DNA of 64,000 bases from Streptomyces luteogriseus (lineage in GTDB: Bacteria > Actinomycetota > Actinomycetes > Streptomycetales > Streptomycetaceae): NCBI RefSeq assembly GCF_014205055.1, contig NZ_JACHMS010000001.1, positions 3,906,001-3,970,000 on the forward strand, in the 5' to 3' direction. A program made the position numbers and the translations under genes. The first letter of the stretch is position 1. Every line of letters begins with the position of its first letter. Of this stretch, positions 32,918 through 42,775 are shown in pieces. Under the pieces are notes generated by a model that did not search any database, had not been told where the DNA came from, and saw only the letters and a list, made by a program, of their open reading frames with translations.

Positions 32918-32994
32918 TGGAGCCGCCTTCGGGATTCGAACCCGAGACCTACGCATTACGAGTGCGTTGCTCTGGCCATCTGAGCTAAGGCGGC
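32918..32994 (-). tRNA. tRNA-Thr (anticodon CGT)
   Basis: On the minus strand the acceptor GCCGCCT (32994-32988) pairs with AGGCGGC (32928-32922). The anticodon stem ACGCA/TGCGT encloses the loop CTCGTAA, giving anticodon CGT for ACG codons. The T arm GGGTTCGAATCCC is complete, and CCA is encoded at 32920-32918. No split or duplicate copy of its 3' end was seen in the window. Confidence 0.95.
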
Positions 32995-33101
32995 GCGCTG
33001 TCAGCACTATGGTGCGATCAGCAACGACGGTAAGTCTACACAGTTTCGGAGGGTGCTCCGCACCAGCCCCGGAGGCGGGCCTTCCGGGGCTGGGAGAAGG
33101 G

Positions 33102-34724
33102 CTATGAGCAGCGCTTTCCGTCCGTGGGCGGGGTCCCGCGGAGGAGGTAGGCGTTGATCGTCCGGTCGATGCACGAGCTGCCGCGGCCGTAGGCGGTGTG
33201 GCCGTCGCCCTCGTAGGTCAGCAGGCGCGCCGAGGAGAGCTGGCCGGCCAGGGCCTTCGCCCAGCGGTACGGCGTCGCGGGGTCGCGGGTCGTGCCGACC
33301 ACGACGATGGGCGCGGCGCCCTTCGCCTCGATGCGGTGCGGCTCACCCGTGGCGTGCACCGGCCAGTACGCGCAGTTCAGCGCGGCCCACGCGAGGCCCT
33401 TGCCGAAGACCGGCGACGCCTTCTCGAACTCGGGCAGCGCCCTGCTCACCTCCTCGGGGGTGTCGAAGGAGGCCGGCAGGTCCAGGCAGTTCACCGCCGC
33501 GTTGGCGGACATCAGGTTGCTGTAGGCGCCGTCGGCGTCCCGCTCGTAGTAGCTGTCGGACAGGACGAGCAGTCCGGAGCCGTCGTTCTCCTTCATCGCG
33601 GACGTCAGCGCCTCGCGCAGCTGCTCCCAGGAGCCCTCGTCGTACATGGCCGCGATCACGCCGGTCGTGGCGAGCGACTCGGTGAGCCTGCGGCCGTCGG
33701 CGTCGCCGGTGGGGACGGGCCGCGTGTCCAGCTTCGCGAAGAACGCCTTGAGGTTCTCGCCGACCCGCTCGGGCGGGGTGCCCTTGCCGCCCAGCGGGCA
33801 GTCGGGCTGCCGTGCGCAGTCCTTCGCGAACGACCGGAACGCCGTCTCGAAGCCCGCCGTCTGTTCGAGGTTCAGCCGCCGGGCCGGCAGCGACGGGTCC
33901 ATCGCGCCGTCCAGCACCAGCCGCCCCGCGCGGTCGGGGAAGAGCCCGGCGTACGTCGCCCCGAGGAACGTGCCGTACGAGGCCCCGACGTAGTTCAGCT
34001 TCTCGTCGCCGAGCACCGCCCGCACGATGTCCATGTCCCGTGCCGCCTCCACGGTGGACACATGGCGCAGCAGCCGGGGCGCGTCCGCGCCGCACCCCTC
34101 GGCGAACGTCCGGTACGCGGCGACCAGCCCGTCCGTCTCCTTGCCGTCGTCGGGTGTGGCGTCCGTCTGCGTGTACGTGTCCATGTCCGGCCCGTCCAGA
34201 CACCTGACGGGCTCGCTGCGGGCCACGCCGCGCGGGTCGACCGCCACCATGTCGTAGCGGGCCCGCACCTCGGCCGGGTAGCCGATGCCCGCGTACGCCT
34301 GCACGTAGCCGATCGCCGAGCCGCCCGGCCCGCCGGGGTTCACCAGCAGCGAGCCCAGCCGCTTGCCGGGGCCCGTGGCCTTCTTGCGCGTGAGGGCGAG
34401 CCGGACGTCACCGGCGGACGGCTCCGCGTAGTCGAGCGGCGCCTTGAGGGTGGCGCACTCGAAGCCGGGGACACCGCAGCCGCGCCAGGCCGGCTTCTGC
34501 CGGTAGTACGAGGAGAGCGCCGCGGGCGTGGCCTGCGGCAGCTCGACCAGCGCCGCCTCCGCCGCCGCGGAGGCGGCGGACGTCGTCGCGCTCCCGGAGG
34601 AGCAGGCGGAGACGAGCAGCGCGGCCGTGGCGAGCAGTCCGGCGGCGGTCTTGACCCGGTTTCGTGTCCTGCGGTGGAGACCGCCGGAGCCGGAGACGGA
34701 ACGGGGGGTACGCCGTGAGTACAT
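33102..34724 (-). CDS. Secreted alpha/beta-hydrolase lipoprotein peptidase (S33, tripeptidyl aminopeptidase type)
   Basis: The 540-residue protein has a twin-basic signal peptide with lipobox LVSAC. The TAP-like alpha/beta hydrolase follows: oxyanion motif NPGGPGGS, nucleophile Ser249 in GASYGT, Asp in TTRDPATP and His in GDGHTAY. The TAP C-terminal domain (CAYWPV...) is complete. It resembles Streptomyces tripeptidyl aminopeptidases that degrade extracellular peptides. Unlike secreted Tap it appears membrane-anchored. It lies downstream of holB with a 139-bp gap and is probably transcribed separately. Confidence 0.9.
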   Translation of the reverse strand: MYSRRTPRSVSGSGGLHRRTRNRVKTAAGLLATAALLVSACSSGSATTSAASAAAEAALVELPQATPAALSSYYRQKPAWRGCGVPGFECATLKAPLDYAEPSAGDVRLALTRKKATGPGKRLGSLLVNPGGPGGSAIGYVQAYAGIGYPAEVRARYDMVAVDPRGVARSEPVRCLDGPDMDTYTQTDATPDDGKETDGLVAAYRTFAEGCGADAPRLLRHVSTVEAARDMDIVRAVLGDEKLNYVGASYGTFLGATYAGLFPDRAGRLVLDGAMDPSLPARRLNLEQTAGFETAFRSFAKDCARQPDCPLGGKGTPPERVGENLKAFFAKLDTRPVPTGDADGRRLTESLATTGVIAAMYDEGSWEQLREALTSAMKENDGSGLLVLSDSYYERDADGAYSNLMSANAAVNCLDLPASFDTPEEVSRALPEFEKASPVFGKGLAWAALNCAYWPVHATGEPHRIEAKGAAPIVVVGTTRDPATPYRWAKALAGQLSSARLLTYEGDGHTAYGRGSSCIDRTINAYLLRGTPPTDGKRCS

Positions 34725-34863
34725 CCAGCGAGCGTAACTCTGGGCGACGGAATGGGTGCCCTGCGTGCACGCCGTGCCTCGTACGAGTTACGTCGTCAAC
34801 GCGCAGCCGCCAGAGCCGGCGCCCCGCCCCGCCCCGGAGCCGCCGGGCCCGGCCGCTCGGTTT

Positions 34864-36069
34864 TCAGCCCGCTCTGAGCGCCATCGTCATCGCCTCCACC
34901 GCGAGCAGCGGCGCCACATTGCGGTCGAGGGCGTCGCGGCAGGCGGCGATCGCCTCGATGCGGCGGAGCGTGGACTCCGGGGAGCTGCCGCGGGCGAGGC
35001 GCTCCAGGGCGTCCTCGGCGTCCGCGTTGGCGATGGCCACGCGCGAGCCGAGCTGGAGGGCGAGGACGTCGCGGTAGAAGGCCGTGAGGTCGGTCAGGGC
35101 GATATCGAGGCTGTCACGCTGCGTGCGCGTTCTGCGGCGCTTCTGTTTGTCCTCCAGGTCCTTCATCACGCCCGCGGTGCCCCGGGGCATGCGGCCGCCC
35201 TGGGCGGCGCCGAGAGCGGCCTTCAGCTCCTCGGTCTCCTTGGAGTCCGTCTCCTCCGCGAGCTGCTTGGCGTCCTCGGCGGCCGCGTCGACCAGTTCCT
35301 GGGCGGCCTTGAGCGCGCCGCCGATCTCCTCGACGCGCAGCGGCAGCCTGAGCACGGCGGCTCGGCGTGCGCGGGCGGCCGGGTCGGTGGCCAGGCGGCG
35401 TGCCCGGTCCACATGGCCCTGGGTCGCGCGGGCCGCAGCGGCGGCGACGTCCGGCTCGATGCCCTCGCGGCGGACGAGCATGTCGGCGATGGCGTCGACC
35501 CTCGGCGTGCTCAGGTTCAGGTGGCGGCAACGGGATCGGATCGTCGGCAGGACGTCCTCGATGGAGGGGGCGCACAGCAGCCAGACCGTGCGGGGCGCGG
35601 GCTCCTCCACGGCCTTGAGGACGGCGTTGGCGGACTTCTCGTTCAGCCGCTCCGCGTCCTCGACGAGGATGATCTGCCACCGGCCGGTCGCCGGCGAGGT
35701 GAACGACTTGCGGACGGTGTCGCGCATGTCGTCGGCGAGGATCTGGCTGCCGACGGCGGCGACGGTGCTGACGTCCGCGTGCGTGCCGATCAGTGCCGTG
35801 TGGCAGCCGTCGCAGAAGCCGCAGCCCGGGGAGCCGCCGAGGGCGCGGTCGGGGCTGACGCATTGCAGCGCCGCCGCGAACGCCCGGGCCGCCTGGTTGC
35901 GCCCGGCGCCGGGCGGGCCCGTGAACAGCCACGCGTGCGTCATCTTCGACGCCTCGGGAGGCGGGGCGCCGGTCACGGCCGCGGTGACCAGGGCGTCGGC
36001 GTCCCGGGCGGCAGCGGCCAGCTGCTCGCTCACCCTCTCCTGCCCGACGAGGTCGTCCCACACGGTCAT
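34864..36069 (-). CDS. holB: DNA polymerase III subunit delta' (HolB)
   Basis: The 401-residue clamp-loader subunit opens with MTVWDDLVGQERVSEQL. It has the usual altered P-loop GPPGAGRN (delta' lacks the ATP-binding Lys), the four-cysteine zinc module ending CGFCDGC, and the SRC arginine-finger motif in RSRCRHL. It stays in the pentameric clamp loader that places the beta clamp on DNA. The C-terminal region has a charged helical insertion (AAEDAKQLAEETDSKETEEL). It follows tmk on the same strand (147-bp gap), the normal bacterial tmk-holB order. Confidence 0.95.
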   Translation of the reverse strand: MTVWDDLVGQERVSEQLAAAARDADALVTAAVTGAPPPEASKMTHAWLFTGPPGAGRNQAARAFAAALQCVSPDRALGGSPGCGFCDGCHTALIGTHADVSTVAAVGSQILADDMRDTVRKSFTSPATGRWQIILVEDAERLNEKSANAVLKAVEEPAPRTVWLLCAPSIEDVLPTIRSRCRHLNLSTPRVDAIADMLVRREGIEPDVAAAAARATQGHVDRARRLATDPAARARRAAVLRLPLRVEEIGGALKAAQELVDAAAEDAKQLAEETDSKETEELKAALGAAQGGRMPRGTAGVMKDLEDKQKRRRTRTQRDSLDIALTDLTAFYRDVLALQLGSRVAIANADAEDALERLARGSSPESTLRRIEAIAACRDALDRNVAPLLAVEAMTMALRAG

Positions 36070-36216
36070 GGGTCACGCCGCCCTTCCGTCACGTTCCGCG
36101 TTGCGAGATCCATTGTGGGGGCGACCACTGACATCGCCTGCCACCCCACCCGGCCCCGCGGTCCGCGGGAGCCCCGAGCCGGGGCCAGGGGCTCCCGCGC
36201 CGGTCCGCCGGAGGCG

Positions 36217-39200
36217 TCAGCGCCCCCGGCCGCCCCTGCCGCGGCGTCCGCGTCCCTCGTCCGGCTCCTCGTCGTGCGGTCCGAGCAGTTCGTCCGCCAG
36301 CGAGGGCAGGTCGTCCAGCGGCGTCTCCTCGGCCCAGTCGGACCGGCGTCGGCGCGGCGTCCCGTCGGCGTCGACCTGGGGCATCTCCCGCGTACGGTCC
36401 TCGGTGCCGTCGGGGCGGGGGGCCGGGGCGTCCTTGCGGAAGTACCCGGGCGGGACCCGGTCCGCCGGTTCGTCCCCGCGCACCGGCGGGAGCACGGCGG
36501 TCTCCTCGGCGTCCTCCGGCCGGACCGGAGGCAGCACCGCCGTCTCGTCGGCCGCACCGGAGGCATCCCGGTCGGGCACCCGCGGCAGCACCTCGGTCTC
36601 GTCCCCGGCGCGTGGCGAAACCGGCGGCGGCACCTCCGTCCGCTCCCCGGCCACCGGCGGAACCGGCGGCTTGGGCAGCTCGGCGGTCACCTCGGCGTCC
36701 GAACCGGCGGAAGCCCGGCCCGGGCCCTGCTCGTCGTCCCGCACGGGGCGCAGCACGGTCGTGTCGTCCCCCGCACCTCCCGGTGTCACCACCGGCGTCG
36801 GCACGGTCGCCGCGTCCTGACCGGCCGCGGAACCCGCGGCACCCCTGGTAGCGGTGCTCTTCGGAGCGGTGCTCTTCGGAGCGGTGCTCTTCGGAGCGGT
36901 GCTCTTCGGAGCGGTGCTCTTCGGCCCGGCCTCGGCCGCGGCCGCTGCCGCCTCGGCGAGCCGCCGCGCCTCCTCGGCCCGCAGCAGTGCCGCTTCGGCC
37001 TTGCGCTGCTTCTCCAAGCGGAGCGCCTCGGCCTCGGCACGCAGTCGCGCCTCCTCCTCGGCCTGCTTGCGACGGCGCTCCTCCTCGGCCTTGCGGCGGG
37101 CCTCCTCCTCGGCGCGTGCCTTCTCCTCCGCGAGGAGCCGGGCCCGCTCCTCCTCGGCCTTCCTGCGCGCTTCCTCGGCCCGGCGGCGGGCCTCCTCCGC
37201 CTGCCGTTCGGCCTCGCGGCGCTGCGCCTCCTCCAGCTCGCGGCGCTTGCGCTCCTCCTCCTCGGCGCGCAGCTTGGCGAGCTGCTCCTGGCGCTCACGC
37301 TCCAGGCGCTCCTCCTCGGCCTTGCGGGCGGCCTCTTCCTCGGCCTTGCGGCGGGCTTCCTCCTCGGCCTTCTTCCGCGCCTCCTCCTGTGCCTTGATCT
37401 CGGCCTCGGACAGCGGCAGCACCTGGTCGAGCCGGTGCCGGATGACCGTCGTGACCGCCTCGGGCTCCTGGCCCGCGTCCACCACCAGGTACCGTCCGGC
37501 GTCGGCGGCGGCCAGGGTGAGGAATCCGGCCCGCACGCGTGCGTGGAACTCGGCGGGCTCCGACTCCAGCCGGTCCGGCGCCTCGGTGAACCGCTCGCGC
37601 GCGGTCTCCGGCGCTACGTCCAGCAGCACGGTCAGATGCGGCACGAGTCCGTTCGTCGCCCAGCGGTTGATCCGGGCGATCTCGGTCGGCGACAGGTCGC
37701 GCCCGGCGCCCTGGTAGGCGACGGACGAGTCGATGTACCGGTCGGAGATGACGACGGCGCCGCGCTCCAGGGCGGGTCGTACGACGGTGTCGATGTGCTC
37801 GGCCCGGTCGGCCGCGTACAGCAGCGCCTCCGCGCGGTGGGACAGGCCCGCGCTCGACACGTCCAGCAGGATCGACCGCAGCCGCTTGCCCACCGGCGTC
37901 GCCCCGGGCTCCCGCGTCAGGACGACCTCGTGGCCCTTGGCGCGGATCCACTCGGCGAGCGCCTCGGCCTGCGTGGACTTGCCGGCGCCGTCGCCGCCCT
38001 CCAGCGCGATGAAGAAGCCGGAGGCCGCGGCGCCCTGGTCCGGGTCGTCGCCGCCGAGCAGCGCGTCCTTCAGGTCCTGGCGCAGCGGCACACCGGAACG
38101 GTCGTCGACCTTGGCCAGCACCAGCGCGGCGACCGGCAGCAGCAGGGCGCCGGCCAGCATCAGCGTGAAGGCCGCGCCGCCGTGCGCGAAGACGAACTTG
38201 CCGCTCTCCAGCCGGTGCGGCCCGATCGCCGCCGCCACCAGCGGGGCGATGATCGCGCCGAGCGCCACGCAGACCCGGACGACCGCGTGCAGGTGCTCCG
38301 TGGTGCGGGGGCGCCGGTACTCCTCGGCCTCCTGGTCGAGGAGGGTGTGCCCGATGTTGGCGGACAGGCCCGCGCCGACACCGGCCAGCGCGAGGATCAG
38401 CAGCACGGAGGTGACGTCCGGGACCAGCCCGGCGGCCAGCAGGGCGATACCGGTGAAGGCGATCGTCAGCGCGAGCAGCCGGCGCCGCGACAGGGCGGGC
38501 ATCAGCGCGGGCGCCGTACGGATGCCGATGACGACACCGCCGGTCAGCGCGGCCACGAAGAGGCCGTAGAGCACCGGGCCGCCGCCCAGGTCCTTGGCGT
38601 GCAGCACGGCCACGGCGACGGCGGCCGACACCGCGGCGGCGACGGCCGCGCAGGACAGGACCAGCAGCGGCATCGCGCCGGTGCGGCCCTTGTCGGTGCC
38701 GGTGCCGGTCTTCGGGCGGCGCAGCCCTTCGAGCGGCGACCGCGCGCGCGGGGTGCGCGTGTCGGGCAGCTCCAGGAAGGTCAGCACGGACAGGGACGCG
38801 GCGAACAGCCCGGCGGCCACGTAGGAGGCGAGGGCCGCCTGGTGCTGGCCGAACCAGTCGATGCCGGCGCCCAGCAGGTTGTTGAACAGGCCCGCGACGA
38901 CCAGCGCGACGGCCGCGAGGGGGATCGCCACGAAGTCGGTGCGTAGCGACAGGCGGCGCAGGGCGTCCATGTGGTCGGGCAGCGGCCGGACCGTCGCCCC
39001 CTCCGGCGGCGGGGCGGGGAGCAGCGCGGGCGCCGCGCTCTCACGGCACACCGTCCAGAACCGCTCGGCGACCCCGGCCACGAAGGCCGTGACGAGGAGG
39101 ACGGCCAGTGCGTTCTCGGGCGTCCAGTCGATCCACAGGGGCGCGACGATGAGCAGCGCGGCGCGCAGCCCGTCGGCGCCCACCATGGTCCAGCGCCGGT

Positions 39201-39543
39201 CGAGCGGGCCGTCCTGCGAGGTGAGCGCGGTGAGCGGGCCCAGCAGAACGGCGCCGAACAGGAGCGTCGCGAGGATGCGCACCCCGAAAACGGTCGCCAC
39301 TGCGAACGCCACGCCCCGGTAACCGCCCCCGAACGATCCTTCGGCGATGGCCGCCTGAAGGGCCAGGAGGACCAGGACGAGAAGGGCGAGGGTGTCCCCC
39401 ACGCCGCCCACGAGCTGTGCGCTCCACAACCGCTTCAGCTGCGGTCGCCGCAGCAGGGCGCGGACGGCACGCTCGCGGGAGTCCGCGACCAGGGCGTCGT
39501 CGGGGGCGGGCTGAGGGGCCGTTGGGTGGTCGGCTCGCGTCAT
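36217..39543 (-). CDS. tmk: Thymidylate kinase fused to an MFS-like membrane domain and a coiled-coil tail
   Basis: The 1108-residue protein has three parts. Residues 1 to about 490 form a 12-helix MFS-like membrane domain. Residues about 508-710 are a complete dTMP kinase: P-loop GGDGAGKS (516-523), the DR(Y/x) motif ISDRYIDSSVAYQG, TREPGATP and a lid region. Residues about 713-870 are a highly charged Glu/Lys/Arg/Ala coiled coil, then five KSTAP units and a long acidic disordered tail rich in TE(V/L)PP-type motifs. dTMP kinase makes dTDP for DNA synthesis and is normally a 210-residue soluble enzyme. The membrane fusion is characteristic of Streptomyces. The ATG at 39543 begins the MFS part. 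Confidence 0.93.
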   Translation of the reverse strand: MTRADHPTAPQPAPDDALVADSRERAVRALLRRPQLKRLWSAQLVGGVGDTLALLVLVLLALQAAIAEGSFGGGYRGVAFAVATVFGVRILATLLFGAVLLGPLTALTSQDGPLDRRWTMVGADGLRAALLIVAPLWIDWTPENALAVLLVTAFVAGVAERFWTVCRESAAPALLPAPPPEGATVRPLPDHMDALRRLSLRTDFVAIPLAAVALVVAGLFNNLLGAGIDWFGQHQAALASYVAAGLFAASLSVLTFLELPDTRTPRARSPLEGLRRPKTGTGTDKGRTGAMPLLVLSCAAVAAAVSAAVAVAVLHAKDLGGGPVLYGLFVAALTGGVVIGIRTAPALMPALSRRRLLALTIAFTGIALLAAGLVPDVTSVLLILALAGVGAGLSANIGHTLLDQEAEEYRRPRTTEHLHAVVRVCVALGAIIAPLVAAAIGPHRLESGKFVFAHGGAAFTLMLAGALLLPVAALVLAKVDDRSGVPLRQDLKDALLGGDDPDQGAAASGFFIALEGGDGAGKSTQAEALAEWIRAKGHEVVLTREPGATPVGKRLRSILLDVSSAGLSHRAEALLYAADRAEHIDTVVRPALERGAVVISDRYIDSSVAYQGAGRDLSPTEIARINRWATNGLVPHLTVLLDVAPETARERFTEAPDRLESEPAEFHARVRAGFLTLAAADAGRYLVVDAGQEPEAVTTVIRHRLDQVLPLSEAEIKAQEEARKKAEEEARRKAEEEAARKAEEERLERERQEQLAKLRAEEEERKRRELEEAQRREAERQAEEARRRAEEARRKAEEERARLLAEEKARAEEEARRKAEEERRRKQAEEEARLRAEAEALRLEKQRKAEAALLRAEEARRLAEAAAAAAEAGPKSTAPKSTAPKSTAPKSTAPKSTATRGAAGSAAGQDAATVPTPVVTPGGAGDDTTVLRPVRDDEQGPGRASAGSDAEVTAELPKPPVPPVAGERTEVPPPVSPRAGDETEVLPRVPDRDASGAADETAVLPPVRPEDAEETAVLPPVRGDEPADRVPPGYFRKDAPAPRPDGTEDRTREMPQVDADGTPRRRRSDWAEETPLDDLPSLADELLGPHDEEPDEGRGRRGRGGRGR
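36853..36927. repeat. Five 15-bp repeats encoding KSTAP units in tmk
   Basis: GGTGCTCTTCGGAGC is repeated five times in tandem (the last copy ends CCC). It codes for successive K-S-T-A-P pentapeptides between the coiled coil and the acidic tail of the Tmk fusion. Confidence 0.85.
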
Positions 39544-39697
39544 GCGTTCAGCCTATCGGGAGCCACCGACACCCTGGGGGGCGCGGTCTGGCATGCGCAC
39601 GCCCCGACACCGAAGTGTTGCCGGGGCGTTCGCTTTCCGAACCCTGGGCGAAGATCCGGACGCGGCGGTCCGGGTTCCGAACAGGGCTCGAACGACC

Positions 39698-42529
39698 TCA
39701 GTCCTCCGTGGACTTGGCGGCGGTCGCCGTCTTGGCGGTCGTCTTCTTGGCGGTGGTGGTCTTCTTCGCCGTCGTCTTCTTCGCGGTCGTGGTCTTCTTC
39801 GCCGCGGTCTTCTTCGCCGTCGTCGCCTTCTTGGCCGGCGCCTTCTTGGCCGCCTTCTTCGCGGTCTTCTTCGCAGGCCCCTTGGCGCGCTTCTCGGCGA
39901 GCAGCTCGAAACCGCGCTCCGGGGTGATCTCCTCGACGCTGTCGCCGGAGCGCAGGGTCGCGTTGGTCTCCCCGTCGGTGACGTACGGGCCGAAGCGGCC
40001 GTCCTTGACCACGACCGGCTTCTCGCTGACCGGGTCGGTGCCCAGCTCCTTCAGCGGCGGCTTGGCCGCGGCCCGGCCACGCTGCTTGGGCTGGGCGTAG
40101 ATCGCCAGCGCCTCTTCCAGCGTGATCGTGAAGAGCTGCTCCTCGGCCTGGAGCGAGCGCGAGTCCGTGCCCTTCTTCAGGTACGGGCCGTAGCGGCCGT
40201 TCTGCGCGGTGATCTCCTGGCCCTCGGCGTCGGCGCCGACGACACGCGGCAGTGACATCAGCTTGAGGGCCTCGTCGAGGGTCACCGTGTCGAGGGACAT
40301 CGTCTTGAACAGGGACGCCGTGCGCGGCTTGACCGCGTTCTTGCCCGTCTTCGGGGTGCCCTCGGGGAGGACCTCCGTCACGTACGGGCCGTAGCGGCCG
40401 TCCTTGGCGACGATCGTGTGGCCGGTGGCCGGGTCCGTGCCCAGCTCGTAGTCGCCGCTCGGCTTGGCGAGCAGCTCCTCAGCGAGCTCGACGGTCAGCT
40501 CGTCGGGCGCCAGGTCGTCGGGGATGTCGGCGCGCTGGTGCTGCTCGGTGTCCTTCTCGCCGCGCTCGATGTACGGCCCGTAGCGGCCGACCCGCAGCAC
40601 GATGTCGTTGGCCACCGGGAACGACGACACCTCGCGGGCGTCGATCGCGCCCAGGTCCGTCACCAGCTCCTTGAGGCCGCCGAGGTGGTCCCCGTCGCCG
40701 TTGCCGGCGTCGGCCGCGCCACCGTCGGCGGTGCCCTCGCCGAAGTAGAACCGCTTCAACCACGGCACGGACTGCGCCTCACCGCGGGCGATGCGGTCGA
40801 GGTCGTCCTCCATCTTGGCGGTGAAGTCGTAGTCGACGAGCCGCCCGAAGTGCTTCTCCAGGAGGTTGACCACGGCGAAGGACAGGAAGGACGGCACCAG
40901 GGCCGTGCCCTTCTTGAACACATAGCCGCGGTCGAGGATCGTGCCGATGATCGACGCGTACGTCGACGGGCGGCCGATCTCGCGCTCTTCCAGCTCCTTG
41001 ACCAGGGAGGCCTCGGTGTAGCGGGCCGGGGGCTTGGTGGCGTGCCCGTCGACCGTGATCTCCTGCGCGCTGAGGGCGTCGCCCTCGGAGACCTGGGGGA
41101 GCCGGCGCTCGCGGTCGTCCAGCTCGGCGTTCGGGTCGTCGGCACCCTCGACGTAGGCCTTCAGGAAGCCGTGGAAGGTGATCGTCTTGCCGGACGCGCT
41201 GAACTCGACGTCGCGGCCGTCGGCCGCCGTGCCGCCGATCTTCACCGTGACGCTGTTGCCGGTCGCGTCCTTCATCTGGGAGGCGACGGTCCGCTTCCAG
41301 ATCAGCTCGTAGAGCTTGAACTGGTCACCGGTCAGTCCGGTCTCGGCGGGAGTGCGGAAACGATCACCCGAGGGGCGGATCGCCTCGTGGGCCTCCTGCG
41401 CGTTCTTGACCTTCCCGGCGTACGTCCTCGGCTGCGGCGGCAGGTAGTCGGCGCCGTACAGCTGCGTGACCTGGGCGCGGGCGGCGGCGACCGCCGTGTC
41501 GCTCAGGGTCGTGGAGTCCGTACGCATGTAGGTGATGTAGCCGTTCTCGTACAGCTTCTGCGCGACCTGCATGGTGGCCTTCGCACCGAAGCCGAGCTTG
41601 CGGCTGGCCTCCTGCTGCAGCGTCGTCGTACGGAACGGGGCGTACGGCGAGCGGCGGTAGGGCTTGGACTCGACCGAGCGGACGGCGAACCGCGTCTGCT
41701 CCAGGGCGGCGGCCAGGGCGCGGGCGTTCGCCTCGTCGAGGTGGAGGGTGTTCGCGCTCTTCAGCTGTCCCAGGGAGTCGAAGTCGCGGCCCTGCGCGAC
41801 GCGCCTGCCGTCGACGGTCTGCAGGCGCGCTACCAGCGACGACGGGTCCGACGAGTCTCCGGCGCGGCCGGTCGCGAAGGTCCCCGTCAGGTCCCAGTAC
41901 TCAGCCGAACGAAAGGCGATGCGCTCGCGTTCCCGCTCCACGACGAGTCGTGTGGCGACGGACTGGACGCGGCCCGCGGACAGCCGCGGCATGACCTTCT
42001 TCCACAGGACCGGCGAGACCTCGTAGCCGTAGAGGCGGTCGAGGATGCGGCGGGTCTCCTGGGCGTCGACGAGTTTCTGGTTCAGCTCGCGCGGGTTGGC
42101 CACGGCGGCCTGGATCGCGGCCTTGGTGATCTCGTGGAAGACCATCCGCTTGACCGGGACCTTGGGCTTGAGCACCTCCTGGAGGTGCCAGGCGATGGCT
42201 TCGCCCTCGCGGTCCTCATCGGTGGCGAGGAAGAGTTCGTCGGACTCCTTCAGCAGGTCCTTGAGCTTCTTGACCTGCGCCTTCTTGTCGGCGTTGACCA
42301 CATAGATGGGCGCGAAGTCGTGTTCGACGTCCACACCGAGGCGGCGGACCTCGCCGGTGTATTTCTCGGGCACCTCGGCGGCGCCGTTGGGAAGGTCGCG
42401 GATGTGCCCGACGCTCGCCTCGACGATGTAGCCGGGGCCGAGATAGCCCTTGATCGTCTTCGCCTTGGCAGGCGACTCGACGATGACGAGTCGGCGGCCG
42501 CCGTTCGCGGTCTCGCTGGTCGGGGACAA
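39698..42529 (-). CDS. topA: DNA topoisomerase I (type IA)
   Basis: This 943-residue enzyme relaxes negative supercoils and is essential in Streptomyces. The TOPRIM domain is clear (LVIVESPAKAKTIKGYLG with Glu18, and ATDEDREGEAIAWHL). The catalytic tyrosine is Tyr334 in GYITYMRTDSTT. The C-terminal half has four zinc-free repeats, each with the motif GRYGPY(V/L). The final 60 residues are alternating Lys/Ala/Thr, a basic tail that raises processivity in actinobacterial TopA. The start is a TTG at 42529 with GGAGAG about 13 nt upstream. Confidence 0.97.
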   Translation of the reverse strand: MSPTSETANGGRRLVIVESPAKAKTIKGYLGPGYIVEASVGHIRDLPNGAAEVPEKYTGEVRRLGVDVEHDFAPIYVVNADKKAQVKKLKDLLKESDELFLATDEDREGEAIAWHLQEVLKPKVPVKRMVFHEITKAAIQAAVANPRELNQKLVDAQETRRILDRLYGYEVSPVLWKKVMPRLSAGRVQSVATRLVVERERERIAFRSAEYWDLTGTFATGRAGDSSDPSSLVARLQTVDGRRVAQGRDFDSLGQLKSANTLHLDEANARALAAALEQTRFAVRSVESKPYRRSPYAPFRTTTLQQEASRKLGFGAKATMQVAQKLYENGYITYMRTDSTTLSDTAVAAARAQVTQLYGADYLPPQPRTYAGKVKNAQEAHEAIRPSGDRFRTPAETGLTGDQFKLYELIWKRTVASQMKDATGNSVTVKIGGTAADGRDVEFSASGKTITFHGFLKAYVEGADDPNAELDDRERRLPQVSEGDALSAQEITVDGHATKPPARYTEASLVKELEEREIGRPSTYASIIGTILDRGYVFKKGTALVPSFLSFAVVNLLEKHFGRLVDYDFTAKMEDDLDRIARGEAQSVPWLKRFYFGEGTADGGAADAGNGDGDHLGGLKELVTDLGAIDAREVSSFPVANDIVLRVGRYGPYIERGEKDTEQHQRADIPDDLAPDELTVELAEELLAKPSGDYELGTDPATGHTIVAKDGRYGPYVTEVLPEGTPKTGKNAVKPRTASLFKTMSLDTVTLDEALKLMSLPRVVGADAEGQEITAQNGRYGPYLKKGTDSRSLQAEEQLFTITLEEALAIYAQPKQRGRAAAKPPLKELGTDPVSEKPVVVKDGRFGPYVTDGETNATLRSGDSVEEITPERGFELLAEKRAKGPAKKTAKKAAKKAPAKKATTAKKTAAKKTTTAKKTTAKKTTTAKKTTAKTATAAKSTED

Positions 42530-42775
42530 CTTCGCTCTTCTCTCCGGTCGACGCTGGGGCCTCCCCGGAGTCGCTTACCGGGGCTGGGTACGTGGTGACG
42601 CTGCGGAGTGTGACGGTACATCCCGCCCCCGTGTCAAACGGGAAAAGCCCGCAACGGCCACTCGAACGGTAACCCGACTACCACCAATCCTGCCGCCCGG
42701 AGTACCGGGAGCAGGGCAGCCCCTGTGCGGAGGGCAACCCCCCGGTTACCGGCAGGTGCGTCGCCGGAGCGGGCC

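Noticed and set aside
32918..32994. Integrated mobile element at tRNA-Thr
   Set aside because: No integrase, excisionase or duplicated tRNA end was found on either side within the window.
34864..36069. Inactive or mutated HolB because of the GRN P-loop
   Set aside because: Loss of the ATP-binding lysine is normal for delta' subunits.
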